A stretch of DNA of 31,624 nucleotides from a virus, in IMG/VR virus record IMGVR_UViG_3300007165_000007, positions 1 through 31,624 of that record; one strand, 5' to 3'. Made by a program: the position numbers and the translations under genes. The stretch's first letter is position 1. Each line of letters opens with the position of its first letter. The notes below the pieces were generated by a model. It did not search any database. It was not told the origin of the DNA and was given only the letters and a program-made list of their open reading frames with translations. Of the stretch, positions 1 through 4,675 are shown one piece after another.

Positions 1-256
1 TTGGGCTAGTCTACGTCGGGTTGCCCCAAGCAAAATTTCCGAACCTTGCACGCATCGCAGTGTTGGCGCGGGTTTGCGGCAGTTTCTACGGGCGGTCTCT
101 AGCTGTTGGCAGGTCTGCATGGATGCAAGGACAGGCAGGCCGTAACGTGCTGAAAACTAACACGTTGGTGCTTTAATGCAAACTGATTGATTCTCAGTGG
201 GTTAGTCTACTTTCTCCACCGAGCGGAGACAAGTTTACAGGCATTTGGGTGGGTGC

Positions 257-283
257 GGTCGGCAGGTCGGCAGGTCGGCAGGT
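257..283 (+). repeat. Triple tandem 8-bp repeat GGTCGGCA
   Basis: Three perfect head-to-tail copies of GGTCGGCA occupy 257-280, followed by a partial copy (GGT). They lie directly upstream of the hairpin array. A related GGTCGGC occurs again near 560. Iterons of this kind are typical protein-binding sites, but the binding protein is unknown. Confidence 0.85.
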
Positions 284-294
284 TGCACAGGAAC

Positions 295-402
295 ACAACT
301 GCGCGGTTGTATGATGGCACAACTTGTTTGGTTGTATCGCGGCACAACTTGCATGGTTGTACTATATCACAACTGCCTCGTGTGGTTGTATCCTTACACA
401 AC
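295..402. repeat. Array of four ACAAC...GTTGT hairpins plus a half-site
   Basis: Inverted repeats with arms ACAAC and GTTGT lie at 295-310, 319-335, 344-360 and 369-389. A fifth left arm at 398-402 has no right arm. Left arms start 24, 25, 25 and 29 bases apart. Loops differ (6, 7, 7 and 11 bases) while the arms are invariant, and the spacers between units are 8 bases, two of them ending in GGC. This is a regular array of small palindromes, suitable as binding sites for a dimeric protein or as extruded DNA or RNA hairpins. Confidence 0.85.
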
Positions 403-416
403 GCTGCGCCCCGCAT

Positions 417-435
417 TGTTCCACAGATGTTCCAC
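417..435 (+). repeat. Two TGTTCCAC direct repeats, 11-bp period
   Basis: TGTTCCAC occurs at 417-424 and 428-435, exactly one helical turn apart, so both copies face the same side of the DNA. The first is followed by A (TGTTCCACA), two mismatches from the classical DnaA box TTATCCACA. A link to the DnaA-like protein encoded at 7757-8242 is only an inference. Confidence 0.55.
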
Positions 436-606
436 GGCCTGTCTTTCTATCTATATCCCTGACACACAGGTAGTTAGCCGATGACAGGTAACCGATTGAT
501 AGTCAGCTAGTTAGACCCCACCCCCTTTGCTGATTTGACTTCGGGGACGGGTCGTGGCGGTCGGCTGGGTGGGGGTGACCCCAACCCTTGTTGATCAATG
601 ATTTTT

Positions 607-637
607 TTTGATTGTTATGTGCATCCGTGTATATTTG
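607..637 (+). promoter_or_regulatory. Promoter for the small-gene operon (Bacteroidetes type)
   Basis: TTTG at 607-610 and TATATTTG at 630-637 are separated by exactly 19 bases, a perfect match to the Bacteroidetes -33/-7 consensus. The first ATG is at 651, giving a short leader. It should drive the rightward genes from 651 to 2449. Confidence 0.85.
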
Positions 638-650
638 TAAAAAAAAGGCT

Positions 651-809
651 ATGCGATACGCTTCAGAGGACTTTATGGCGAACATGTACGGGAAGTACAG
701 TCCTGCTAAGATGTTGGTAAAGAACAGGGCTAGAAAGGCCCAGGAGGAGATGGAGGCCAAGATTCTTAAGGACGCTGAGGTTGATCACGAATGTGGCTGT
801 AAAAAATAG
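651..809 (+). CDS. Small charged protein, function unknown
   Basis: A 52-residue protein beginning MRYASEDFMANMYGKY and ending HECGCKK. I chose the ATG at 651 because it lies 13 bases after the -7 box; the frame is open further upstream only across the promoter. The middle is a basic and acidic helical stretch, and the C-terminus has a Cys-x-Cys pair. It is the first gene of the operon, 3 bases before the next ATG. I do not recognise the family. Its compact charged composition resembles the other tiny proteins of this operon, which may bind DNA or be packaged in the virion, but nothing in the sequence proves this. Confidence 0.7.
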   Translation: MRYASEDFMANMYGKYSPAKMLVKNRARKAQEEMEAKILKDAEVDHECGCKK

Positions 810-812
810 GTT

Positions 813-932
813 ATGGCAAAGGCACTAGGAAACGGATTAAAGACTACCTTTGGCAAAAGGAAAGACGGCAAGGCGTGTAAGCGCAAGTCTCCCATGGACA
901 AGAAAACAAAACCATCAAGAGGACAGGGATGA
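813..932 (+). CDS. Tiny lysine-rich protein
   Basis: A 39-residue, strongly basic protein (MAKALGNGLKTTF..., about a quarter Lys or Arg). It begins 3 bases after the stop at 809 and its TGA overlaps the ATG at 929 (ATGA), so translation is probably coupled on both sides. That tight packing is the main reason to call such a short frame. No membrane segment, no catalytic motif and a single cysteine. Short basic proteins like this recur in phages of aquatic Bacteroidetes. A nucleic-acid-binding role is plausible from charge alone. Confidence 0.6.
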   Translation: MAKALGNGLKTTFGKRKDGKACKRKSPMDKKTKPSRGQG

Positions 933-1471
933 AAGCAAAAGCAGGCTGTATTGTTGTTGATATTAACTCCGGTTCGAAAAACTGCTCTAAATGCGGTCAA
1001 GAAAAGCCTTTGGTTTTGTTTTTTAAGCATAAGCAAACATCTGATGGTCATCATAGTTGGTGTAAATCATGTTGCAAAGGAGGGAACCAAGCGTCTAGAA
1101 GCAAGTTGAATTCAACAATAGAAGGAAGGGCTAGAGTGTTTTTGAGAAACGCTAAGAATAGTGCTAAGAAAAGAAATCAAGAATTCTCTTTATCCGTGCA
1201 AGATATAGTTGATTTTTGGAATGATCAATACGGTGTATGCGCTTATTCTGGAAGGGACATGACGCTTTTGGCTGGTAAATTAAACACGGTTTCAATAGAG
1301 AGAATTGACAGTTCTATTGGATATACCAAAGAAAACACAATACTCGTCTGTCAAGCAATTAATAGAATGAAATCTGACTTTGATTTTGAAGATTTTTACG
1401 ATCTTTGCTCAGATGTTTCTAAGTTCCTTGGTGACAGAAATCTTAAATTAATGGTAGGAGGTTGGAAATGA
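929..1471 (+). CDS. Zinc-finger HNH-like endonuclease (copy 1)
   Basis: A 180-residue protein. Residues 19-48 hold a zinc-ribbon pattern C19-x2-C22...C45-x2-C48. The C-terminal half has C104, then SIERIDSSIGY (122-132), N136, C141 and N145, the layout of phage HNH-like nucleases of the S-(I/L)-(D/E)-R-I-D type. The usual catalytic His is not obvious, so activity is uncertain. It is a paralogue of 1636-2193, with the same two-part architecture. Start and stop overlap neighbouring tiny genes by ATGA at both ends, as if slipped into the operon without disturbing it. It is more AT-rich than the genes around it, fitting a mobile homing-type endonuclease. Alternative: an inactive DNA-binding relative. 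Confidence 0.75.
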   Translation: MKAKAGCIVVDINSGSKNCSKCGQEKPLVLFFKHKQTSDGHHSWCKSCCKGGNQASRSKLNSTIEGRARVFLRNAKNSAKKRNQEFSLSVQDIVDFWNDQYGVCAYSGRDMTLLAGKLNTVSIERIDSSIGYTKENTILVCQAINRMKSDFDFEDFYDLCSDVSKFLGDRNLKLMVGGWK

Positions 1472-1632
1472 ATAAAAAACCAAAAGGATTGTACGCTGCA
1501 ATTCACGCCAAGAAGAAGCGCATTGCTGCTGGATCAGGCGAGACGATGAGAAAGGTTGGTAGCAAGGGTGCGCCAACGGCAAAGGCATTTGCACAGTCAA
1601 AGAAGACAGCAAAAAAAACCAAAAAAAAATAA
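1468..1632 (+). CDS. Lysine-rich basic phage protein
   Basis: A 54-residue very basic protein (MNKKPKGLYAAIHAKKKR...) with the phrase AAGSGETMRKVGSKGAPTAK and a poly-Lys tail. I recognise the pattern (GLYA-I-AK-x-RIAAGSGE, GSKGAPTAKAF) as one that recurs in many environmental phages, always without assigned function. The ATG overlaps the stop of the upstream endonuclease gene (ATGA). The Lys-rich tail resembles histone-H1 or DNA-condensing peptides, so a DNA-binding or internal virion role is possible. The 3' end is an A-rich run, prone to slippage. Confidence 0.75.
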   Translation: MNKKPKGLYAAIHAKKKRIAAGSGETMRKVGSKGAPTAKAFAQSKKTAKKTKKK

Positions 1633-1635
1633 GGG

Positions 1636-2193
1636 ATGGCAAAGTCACCAGCATGGGTAGACGATAAAAAGTCGATAAAAAAATGCACCAAATGTGAAGG
1701 CGCATTTCCTTTGTCTGATTTTTATACGACTGGCTATAAAGTTTCTGGTGAAAGAAAGTACAACTCATGGTGTAAACCCTGCGTGTCTAAAAAACAGGCG
1801 TCGTACCACAAAATGACGTGGAGCGATGAAAAAATGCAATTCACTGCGTTTAAAAGGACAAAATCCGTAAGGTCTTTTTTGCAATACCTAAGATCAAAAG
1901 CTATTCAAAGGAAAAATAATGAAAACTTTATATCTTTAGATGAGCTTGAAAATTTGTGGTTTAAACAAAATGGAAAATGCGCTTTGACTGGATGGGATTT
2001 AACCATGACGCTTGGAAAAGGCGTTGTAAATACAAATTGTAGTTTAGACAGAATCGATTCATCTATTGGCTATTTTAAAGGGAATGTACAGCTAGTGTGC
2101 AGATCAGCAAATGTGGCAAAAAATAATCTTTCTATGTCTGAGTTTTTAAATCTTTGTAAATCTATAAGCAAAAAACACAATGGCTGCTCATAA
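1636..2193 (+). CDS. Zinc-finger HNH-like endonuclease (copy 2)
   Basis: A 185-residue paralogue of the protein at 929-1471. It has C17-x2-C20...C46-x2-C49 near the N-terminus, a basic linker, then C-A-L-T-G-W-D followed by SLDRIDSSIGY and GNVQLVCRSAN. Identity with copy 1 is concentrated in the zinc ribbon and in the RIDSSIGY block; the linkers have diverged, so the duplication is old or the two copies arrived separately. It starts 3 bases after the preceding stop, and its 3' end overlaps the next gene by 14 bases. Low GC content supports a selfish element living within a phage operon. The missing obvious catalytic His means nuclease activity is inferred from family resemblance. Confidence 0.75.
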   Translation: MAKSPAWVDDKKSIKKCTKCEGAFPLSDFYTTGYKVSGERKYNSWCKPCVSKKQASYHKMTWSDEKMQFTAFKRTKSVRSFLQYLRSKAIQRKNNENFISLDELENLWFKQNGKCALTGWDLTMTLGKGVVNTNCSLDRIDSSIGYFKGNVQLVCRSANVAKNNLSMSEFLNLCKSISKKHNGCS

Positions 2194-2449
2194 AACTCCT
2201 GCCTGGCAGAGATCAGAAGGAAAATCAAAAACAGGCGGATTGAATGCCAAGGGTCGCGCTGCGTACAAACGCGAAACAGGAGGCACATTGAAGCCACCGG
2301 TATCGGCCAAACAAGCAAAGAAGTCTCCCAAGGCAGCTGCCCGGAGGAAGTCCTTCTGTGCTAGAATGGGTGGCATGCCTGGTCCCATGAAGAAACCAAA
2401 TGGCAAGCCCACAAGGAAGGCGTTGGCTCTCCGTAAGTGGGACTGCTAA
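2180..2449 (+). CDS. Small basic phage protein, probable DUF6321 family
   Basis: An 89-residue basic protein with the conserved phrases PAW-x-RSEGK, GGLNAKGRAAYKRETGG, LKPPV, RRKSFCARMGGMPGP and a final LRKWDC. I recall this set of motifs from a phage-restricted domain of unknown function (probably DUF6321). It is nearly full length for that family. The gene is the last of the rightward operon and overlaps the preceding endonuclease gene by 14 bases. A terminator follows 45 bases after the stop. The function is unknown; the basic, glycine-rich composition is compatible with nucleic-acid or virion association. Confidence 0.8.
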   Translation: MAAHKTPAWQRSEGKSKTGGLNAKGRAAYKRETGGTLKPPVSAKQAKKSPKAAARRKSFCARMGGMPGPMKKPNGKPTRKALALRKWDC

Positions 2450-2494
2450 AGATGCACGGGTTGTGTAGACGGCCCGTTATAGTTACGGTTAAAG

Positions 2495-2518
2495 CCGATC
2501 AGAAATGGTCGGTTTTTT
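2495..2518 (+). terminator. Rho-independent terminator, small-gene operon
   Basis: Stem CCGATC (2495-2500) / GGTCGG (2507-2512), loop AGAAAT, followed by six T. It ends the rightward operon. It lies where the leftward gene 2499-2594 ends, so convergent transcription meets here; the reverse direction has only a weak T-run. Confidence 0.8.
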
Positions 2519-2594
2519 CTATTATACGCACCAGGGCGTAAACACCTACGTACAGGATGAGTGCTGCGAGTCCTAGGATAATGTAAGTCTCCAT
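2499..2594 (-). CDS. 31-residue single-span membrane peptide
   Basis: A peptide METYIILGLAALILYVGVYA followed by LVRIIEKTDHF. Residues 4-23 form one strongly hydrophobic helix, followed by a short charged cytoplasmic-type tail. Its ATG lies inside the 3' end of the upstream gene (22-base overlap with 2573-2686), and its own 3' end runs into the terminator stem. It is the last gene of the leftward operon. Small size, one membrane span and position among two similar peptides suggest a membrane-acting function (lysis helper, superinfection exclusion or similar), which I cannot decide between. Confidence 0.6.
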   Translation of the reverse strand: METYIILGLAALILYVGVYALVRIIEKTDHF

Positions 2595-2686
2595 ACGAAT
2601 ATAAAGTAAAGGATTGTTAGGATTAAGTAGTAGACGACTACGGTATACCAGTGGGGCTTGTTGAGTTCCCACCGGATCTTTCTCAT
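2573..2686 (-). CDS. 37-residue membrane peptide
   Basis: A peptide with a basic, aromatic N-terminus (MRKIRWELNKPHWY) followed by a hydrophobic helix at residues 15-32 (TVVVYYLILTILYFIFVW) and a short RLTLS end. The positive charge before the span predicts an N-in orientation. It begins 8 bases after the stop of 2695-2811 and overlaps the start of 2499-2594. Tight spacing and coherent topology make it likely to be real. Family unknown. Confidence 0.6.
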   Translation of the reverse strand: MRKIRWELNKPHWYTVVVYYLILTILYFIFVWRLTLS

Positions 2687-2694
2687 ACCGCGTC

Positions 2695-2811
2695 TTACAT
2701 CAGATTTGCACATACCCAGATAATATAAAACATTGCTACGCCAACGGTGATCATGACTAAATACGGGATGAGGTGTTCCAGATCCCTGCGGAAGTTGTAT
2801 TTCTTATTCAT
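2695..2811 (-). CDS. 38-residue membrane peptide
   Basis: A peptide starting MNKKYNFRRDLEHLIPY with a hydrophobic segment at about residues 16-36 (PYLVMITVGVAMFYIIWVCA). The basic N-terminus again predicts N-in. The ATG at 2811 overlaps the end of the upstream gene (stop at 2804) by 8 bases, typical of translational coupling. It is the first of three consecutive one-span peptides. I do not recognise a family. Confidence 0.65.
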   Translation of the reverse strand: MNKKYNFRRDLEHLIPYLVMITVGVAMFYIIWVCANLM

Positions 2812-3088
2812 GCTTCCAAAGTTTTTTAACGTCAAACAGTAAATCTTCAAACGACTGTGACACGTACTGGCCCTCAACAGAATCCCCCCACTCCTTGCCG
2901 TCCATGCTTTCCAGCCAATAAACTACGTCCTTGTCATCGGTGTCGTAGTGCCAAGAGGCTACACGGGCCTTGTAAATTGCAATGTGATCGGTTGGATCCC
3001 CGTTGTCGTGCCAACGCGAGATTGCATATACCTCTGTCCCCGGCTCGTAGGCTAGGATTGTGTAAACTGTTTTATCTCTCATATTCAT
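2804..3088 (-). CDS. Small acidic protein, function unknown
   Basis: A 94-residue protein beginning MNMRDKTVYTILAYEPGTEV (or two codons later at 3082). The frame is open further upstream, but that part is the tRNA-like gene at 3097-3169, so the start must be here. The sequence alternates strands and aromatic residues (AISRWHDNG, VVYWLESMDGKEW, SFEDLLFDVKKLWKHE), suggesting a small alpha/beta fold. No catalytic motif is seen. It lies between the tRNA cluster and three membrane peptides in the leftward operon. Confidence 0.7.
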   Translation of the reverse strand: MNMRDKTVYTILAYEPGTEVYAISRWHDNGDPTDHIAIYKARVASWHYDTDDKDVVYWLESMDGKEWGDSVEGQYVSQSFEDLLFDVKKLWKHE

Positions 3089-3096
3089 TTGTTTTG

Positions 3097-3169
3097 TAGT
3101 CAGGGCAGAATTCGAATCTGCATTTATCACAATATTTTGTTTAGCGCTTAGCCATTTCGCCACCTGACT
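3097..3169 (-). tRNA. tRNA-like gene with aberrant anticodon arm
   Basis: The 73-base sequence has a perfect 7-bp acceptor stem (AGTCAGG/CCTGACT), A73, a 5-bp T stem with loop TTCGAAT (GCAGA/TCTGC), a 3-bp D stem (GCG/CGC) and GG in the D loop. The middle, AAACAAAATATTGTGAT, cannot form a 5-bp stem with a 7-base loop; the best pairing is ACAA/TTGT around a 4-base loop. No anticodon can be assigned. CCA is not encoded. It shares its acceptor stem with the element at 3534-3616. It may be a degenerate tRNA or a tRNA mimic. Confidence 0.5.
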
Positions 3170-3175
3170 ATGTTG

Positions 3176-3245
3176 TGGAGAGACCAGGAGTCGAACCTAA
3201 CTCTTTGGGATTTCACCCCAACGCATACCACTATGCTATCACTCC
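3176..3245 (-). tRNA. tRNA-Phe (anticodon GAA)
   Basis: A 70-base cloverleaf: acceptor GGAGTGA/TCTCTCC (one T-T mismatch at position 5), A73, D arm GCAT/ATGC with GG in the loop, anticodon stem TTGGG/CCCAA with loop GTGAAAT giving anticodon GAA, variable loop AGAG, and T arm TTAGG/CCTGG with loop TTCGACT. CCA is not encoded. The D loop is short and position 32 is G, which is unusual. It is the only member of the cluster with a normal anticodon arm. Confidence 0.75.
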
Positions 3246-3301
3246 ATATTGCTCGTCTTTCCGAGCCGTCACCCGTTTCTTGTCTTAGTGGGTTAACTTG
3301 G

Positions 3302-3407
3302 CAACCAGAACAGGATTTGAACCTGTATGTCATATACTTGGACCCCTATTAATATTGCCCCATTTTGACACTTGTCGTTGCGTCTACCAATGTCTGCGGC
3401 CCCAGTT
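3302..3407 (-). tRNA. tRNA-like element, oversized core
   Basis: The ends resemble a tRNA: acceptor AACTGGG/TCTGGTT (three G-T wobbles), a perfect T arm ACAGG/CCTGT with loop TTCAAAT, and a Leu-like D-loop text ACATTGGTAGACGC. The element is 106 bases, about 20 longer than a class II tRNA. The stretch between D and T arms (53 bases) has no acceptable anticodon arm; only short hairpins such as GTAT/ATAC before the T arm are possible. It could be a degenerate tRNA-Leu, a tRNA with an insertion, or a tRNA-derived small RNA. Confidence 0.4.
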
Positions 3408-3408
3408 T

Positions 3409-3516
3409 TTATCCCAGCGCCATGACAATTCCGCCATCTGGTTGTTTGCTGTCTTTCCAGCTGTCAGGTAAGTTCTCCAGTTTAACGGACTGGATGCCAT
3501 ATAGGAAGATTACCAT
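3409..3516 (-). CDS. Putative 35-residue peptide between tRNA-like genes
   Basis: A short frame starting MVIFLYGIQSVKLENLPDSW and ending GGIVMALG. It fills the gap between two tRNA-like genes exactly, ending 2 bases before the 5' end of one and starting 18 bases after the 3' end of the other. Composition is protein-like (strand-forming start, W, acidic and basic residues), and no competing frame is seen. There is no other support, so it could be chance. Confidence 0.4.
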   Translation of the reverse strand: MVIFLYGIQSVKLENLPDSWKDSKQPDGGIVMALG

Positions 3517-3533
3517 TTCTCCGTAGTCAGGAC

Positions 3534-3616
3534 AGGACTCGAACCTGTAAAAAGGTAGGCTATGTACACTTGCCGTTTGAAGAACACTTGCAATTACTCA
3601 TTTCTGCCACCTGACT
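3534..3616 (-). tRNA. tRNA-like gene, possible tRNA-Leu(CAA)
   Basis: An 83-base element with perfect acceptor AGTCAGG/CCTGACT, A73, T arm ACAGG/CCTGT (loop TTCGAGT) and a D stem GCA/TGC. Length suits a class II tRNA with a long variable arm. The best anticodon loop is TTCAAAC (CAA, Leu), but only 3 of 5 stem pairs form; a shifted loop CTTCAAA would read UCA but has almost no stem. The D loop lacks the usual GG. GCAAGTGT is directly repeated on either side of the anticodon loop, suggesting a duplication damaged it. Confidence 0.45.
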
Positions 3617-3629
3617 AACATTTTTCTAC

Positions 3630-3866
3630 CTAGGGACGATTTGTCCCCATAATCTTCTTGAGATACAGCGCAAGGTCAAGCGCCTCCTCGTATGCGTGTT
3701 GGATCCACTCCTCTTTGGTCAGGTCCGTGCGGTCCATTGTGTGATTATACTGTGAAAAACCCTTCTTTTCACGCAAAATCATGTCTACGATCACCTCGTT
3801 GAGTAGGTCAGATACGTATTTTATCGGCTTATTGTCGCTTGTATGTCCCATCTGTAGCTTAACCAT
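3630..3866 (-). CDS. MazG-like nucleotide pyrophosphohydrolase-like protein
   Basis: A 78-residue helical protein. Near the C-terminus it reads EEW-x2-HAYEEALDLALYLKK, with E60, E61 and D64 forming the EExxD metal-binding motif of all-alpha NTP pyrophosphatases (MazG/dUTPase-2 superfamily). Proteins of this family remove non-canonical or excess nucleotides, and phages often carry short versions. At 78 residues it would be a minimal four-helix form acting as a dimer. Start: ATG at 3866, with alternative MGHTSDNK at 3848; the longer one overlaps the upstream gene by 46 bases. It is the last protein gene before the tRNA cluster. Confidence 0.6.
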   Translation of the reverse strand: MVKLQMGHTSDNKPIKYVSDLLNEVIVDMILREKKGFSQYNHTMDRTDLTKEEWIQHAYEEALDLALYLKKIMGTNRP

Positions 3867-4009
3867 TTATGTTCAGTTCCCATCATTTTATCGAGCTTGA
3901 AGCAGTCGTTCAGCGCCTTGGATTTGGCCGATTCAGGACTCTTGGCCCTTGATTTTGCGTTATGGACGATCTTATCGCCATCCCACACCGTTATTACGTA
4001 GTTATTCAT
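3821..4009 (-). CDS. Small protein, function unknown
   Basis: A 62-residue protein beginning MNNYVITVWDGDKIVHNAKS, with alternating strand-like segments followed by a helix (KSPESAKSKALNDCFKLDKM) and a C-terminal SYRWDIQATISR. The ATG at 4009 is preferred because it overlaps the stop of the upstream gene at 4002 by only 8 bases. Its end overlaps the MazG-like gene by 46 bases. The pattern (strand, charged turn, strand, helix) resembles small dsRNA-binding-like or YegP-like folds, but I cannot assign a family. Confidence 0.6.
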   Translation of the reverse strand: MNNYVITVWDGDKIVHNAKSRAKSPESAKSKALNDCFKLDKMMGTEHKWLSYRWDIQATISR

Positions 4010-4193
4010 GTATTCCGTAGGTTGAGTTTTTCCACACACGCACCTGATCGCTTGTAAAGTGCTTGATTTCGCCGCCTTTCGACAGCACGACCGTTATCTC
4101 ATCATTCTCCAGCATCCCCCCTGGAGTTATGTAGAGGATGTATCCGTCTCCAAGGGGAGTCGTAACTGGGATTGGTGAAGGGCAAAAGGTCAT
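4002..4193 (-). CDS. Small beta-barrel-like (KOW/SH3-like) protein
   Basis: A 63-residue protein with the flow TPLGDGYILYITPGG...ENDEITVVLSKGGEIKHFTSDQVRVWKN. The short strands joined by Gly turns suggest an SH3-like barrel. Similar short proteins (TPLGDGY at the start, HFTSDQ near the end) are familiar from Bacteroidetes phages, without known function. Its first 92 bases overlap the 3' end of 4102-4359 in another frame. Both frames look protein-like, though this one has the better-defined domain. It may bind nucleic acid or protein. Confidence 0.65.
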   Translation of the reverse strand: MTFCPSPIPVTTPLGDGYILYITPGGMLENDEITVVLSKGGEIKHFTSDQVRVWKNSTYGIHE

Positions 4194-4359
4194 TTTTACA
4201 CTTAATGTATAGATTCTCCACGTCCTCCATCTTCATTGACTTCAGCCTGTTCAGGTTGACGTTCACCGCCGTCCTGATGATGTCCTGATCCATCTGTGGT
4301 CTCCACTCCGTTAGCTTCTGCATCAGGTGTTCCTTCAGTGCTTGCTTGGTTTTTTTCAT
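4102..4359 (-). CDS. Small helical protein, overprinted at both ends
   Basis: An 85-residue protein. Residues 1-56 form basic and acidic helices (MKKTKQALKEHLMQKLTEW, DQDIIRTAVNVNLNRLKSM, EDVENLYIKCKND). The last 30 residues (after LLPF) are less structured and overlap the next gene by 92 bases; the first 158 bases overlap the 3' end of 4202-4675. The helical part has good amino-acid balance, which argues that this frame is real. No family recognised. If one member of the overlapping trio is false, the low-complexity tail of 4202-4675 is the likelier artefact. Confidence 0.6.
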   Translation of the reverse strand: MKKTKQALKEHLMQKLTEWRPQMDQDIIRTAVNVNLNRLKSMKMEDVENLYIKCKNDLLPFTNPSYDSPWRRIHPLHNSRGDAGE

Positions 4360-4675
4360 CGATTTGTCTTTGTATGTCCAAAATCCCGTTGTTTACTAGC
4401 GCCCAATACTCAACCGGCAATACAGCCAAGTTCTGAAGCGTGATTTCCATCAATTCTATGGCCTTTAGATACGATTCCCCGCCGTCTACATTGCCAAGAA
4501 CCCCGAAGATGGGCATAAGCTCACGCTCTAGCTTGGTAATAAGGTTTTTGGAGTGCATCTTCAGGTCATGCTTGAAGAATTTCATGTCTACACACTCATC
4601 ATGACACTGTGCGTAGATCTGTTGTGCGCCCAAGGCGGTCACAATCAGTCGTCTTTTTCTTTCTAGATCGTTCAT
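4202..4675 (-). CDS. Helical protein with acidic low-complexity tail
   Basis: A 157-residue protein, first gene of its operon, 17 bases downstream of the -7 box at 4693-4700. Residues 1-105 are helical (MNDLERKRRLIVTALGAQQI, DLKMHSKNLITKLERELMPIF, SYLKAIELMEITLQNLAVL). From about residue 106 it becomes Gly, Glu, Asp, Gln-rich and disordered, precisely where another gene (4102-4359) uses the same DNA. The tail therefore looks shaped by overprinting. The function is unknown; several H and C residues (AQCHDECVDMKFFKH) could bind metal. Confidence 0.7.
   Translation of the reverse strand: MNDLERKRRLIVTALGAQQIYAQCHDECVDMKFFKHDLKMHSKNLITKLERELMPIFGVLGNVDGGESYLKAIELMEITLQNLAVLPVEYWALVNNGILDIQRQIDEKNQASTEGTPDAEANGVETTDGSGHHQDGGERQPEQAEVNEDGGRGESIH

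Larger units (their letters stand above)
1..606. other. Non-coding, repeat-rich region (possible origin, packaging or partition site)
   Basis: No convincing gene is seen on either strand across about 600 bases. The open frames present run through palindromes and repeats and have implausible compositions. The region is visibly more GC-rich than the coding parts. It contains a triple 8-bp repeat, an array of ACAAC/GTTGT hairpins, two phased TGTTCCAC copies, a TGCAT-GG-ATGCA palindrome at 116-127, an AACGTG/CACGTT inverted repeat at 144-166 and G/C-run blocks at 513-590 including GGGGTGACCCC. Such dense structure in a genome that is otherwise packed tightly suggests a cis-acting site. Its function is not known. 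Confidence 0.6.

Noticed and set aside
295-402. Possible CRISPR array
   Set aside because: The repeats are 16-21 bases with variable loops and the spacers are only 8 bases; there is no 25-40-base repeat, no leader and no cas gene.
187-484. Short open frames across the repeat region
   Set aside because: They encode the palindromes and 8-bp repeats in several frames with odd composition (Cys, His, Arg-rich), have no promoter or start context, and overlap each other.
3170-3352. A 60-residue plus-strand frame
   Set aside because: It lies over the tRNA-Phe gene and the 3' end of a tRNA-like gene, so its sequence is explained by RNA genes.
3534-3616. Opal-suppressor tRNA (anticodon UCA)
   Set aside because: The loop CTTCAAA would read UCA, but the flanking stem has only about one pair; CAA with three pairs is better, and no recoded TGA was noticed in the structural genes.
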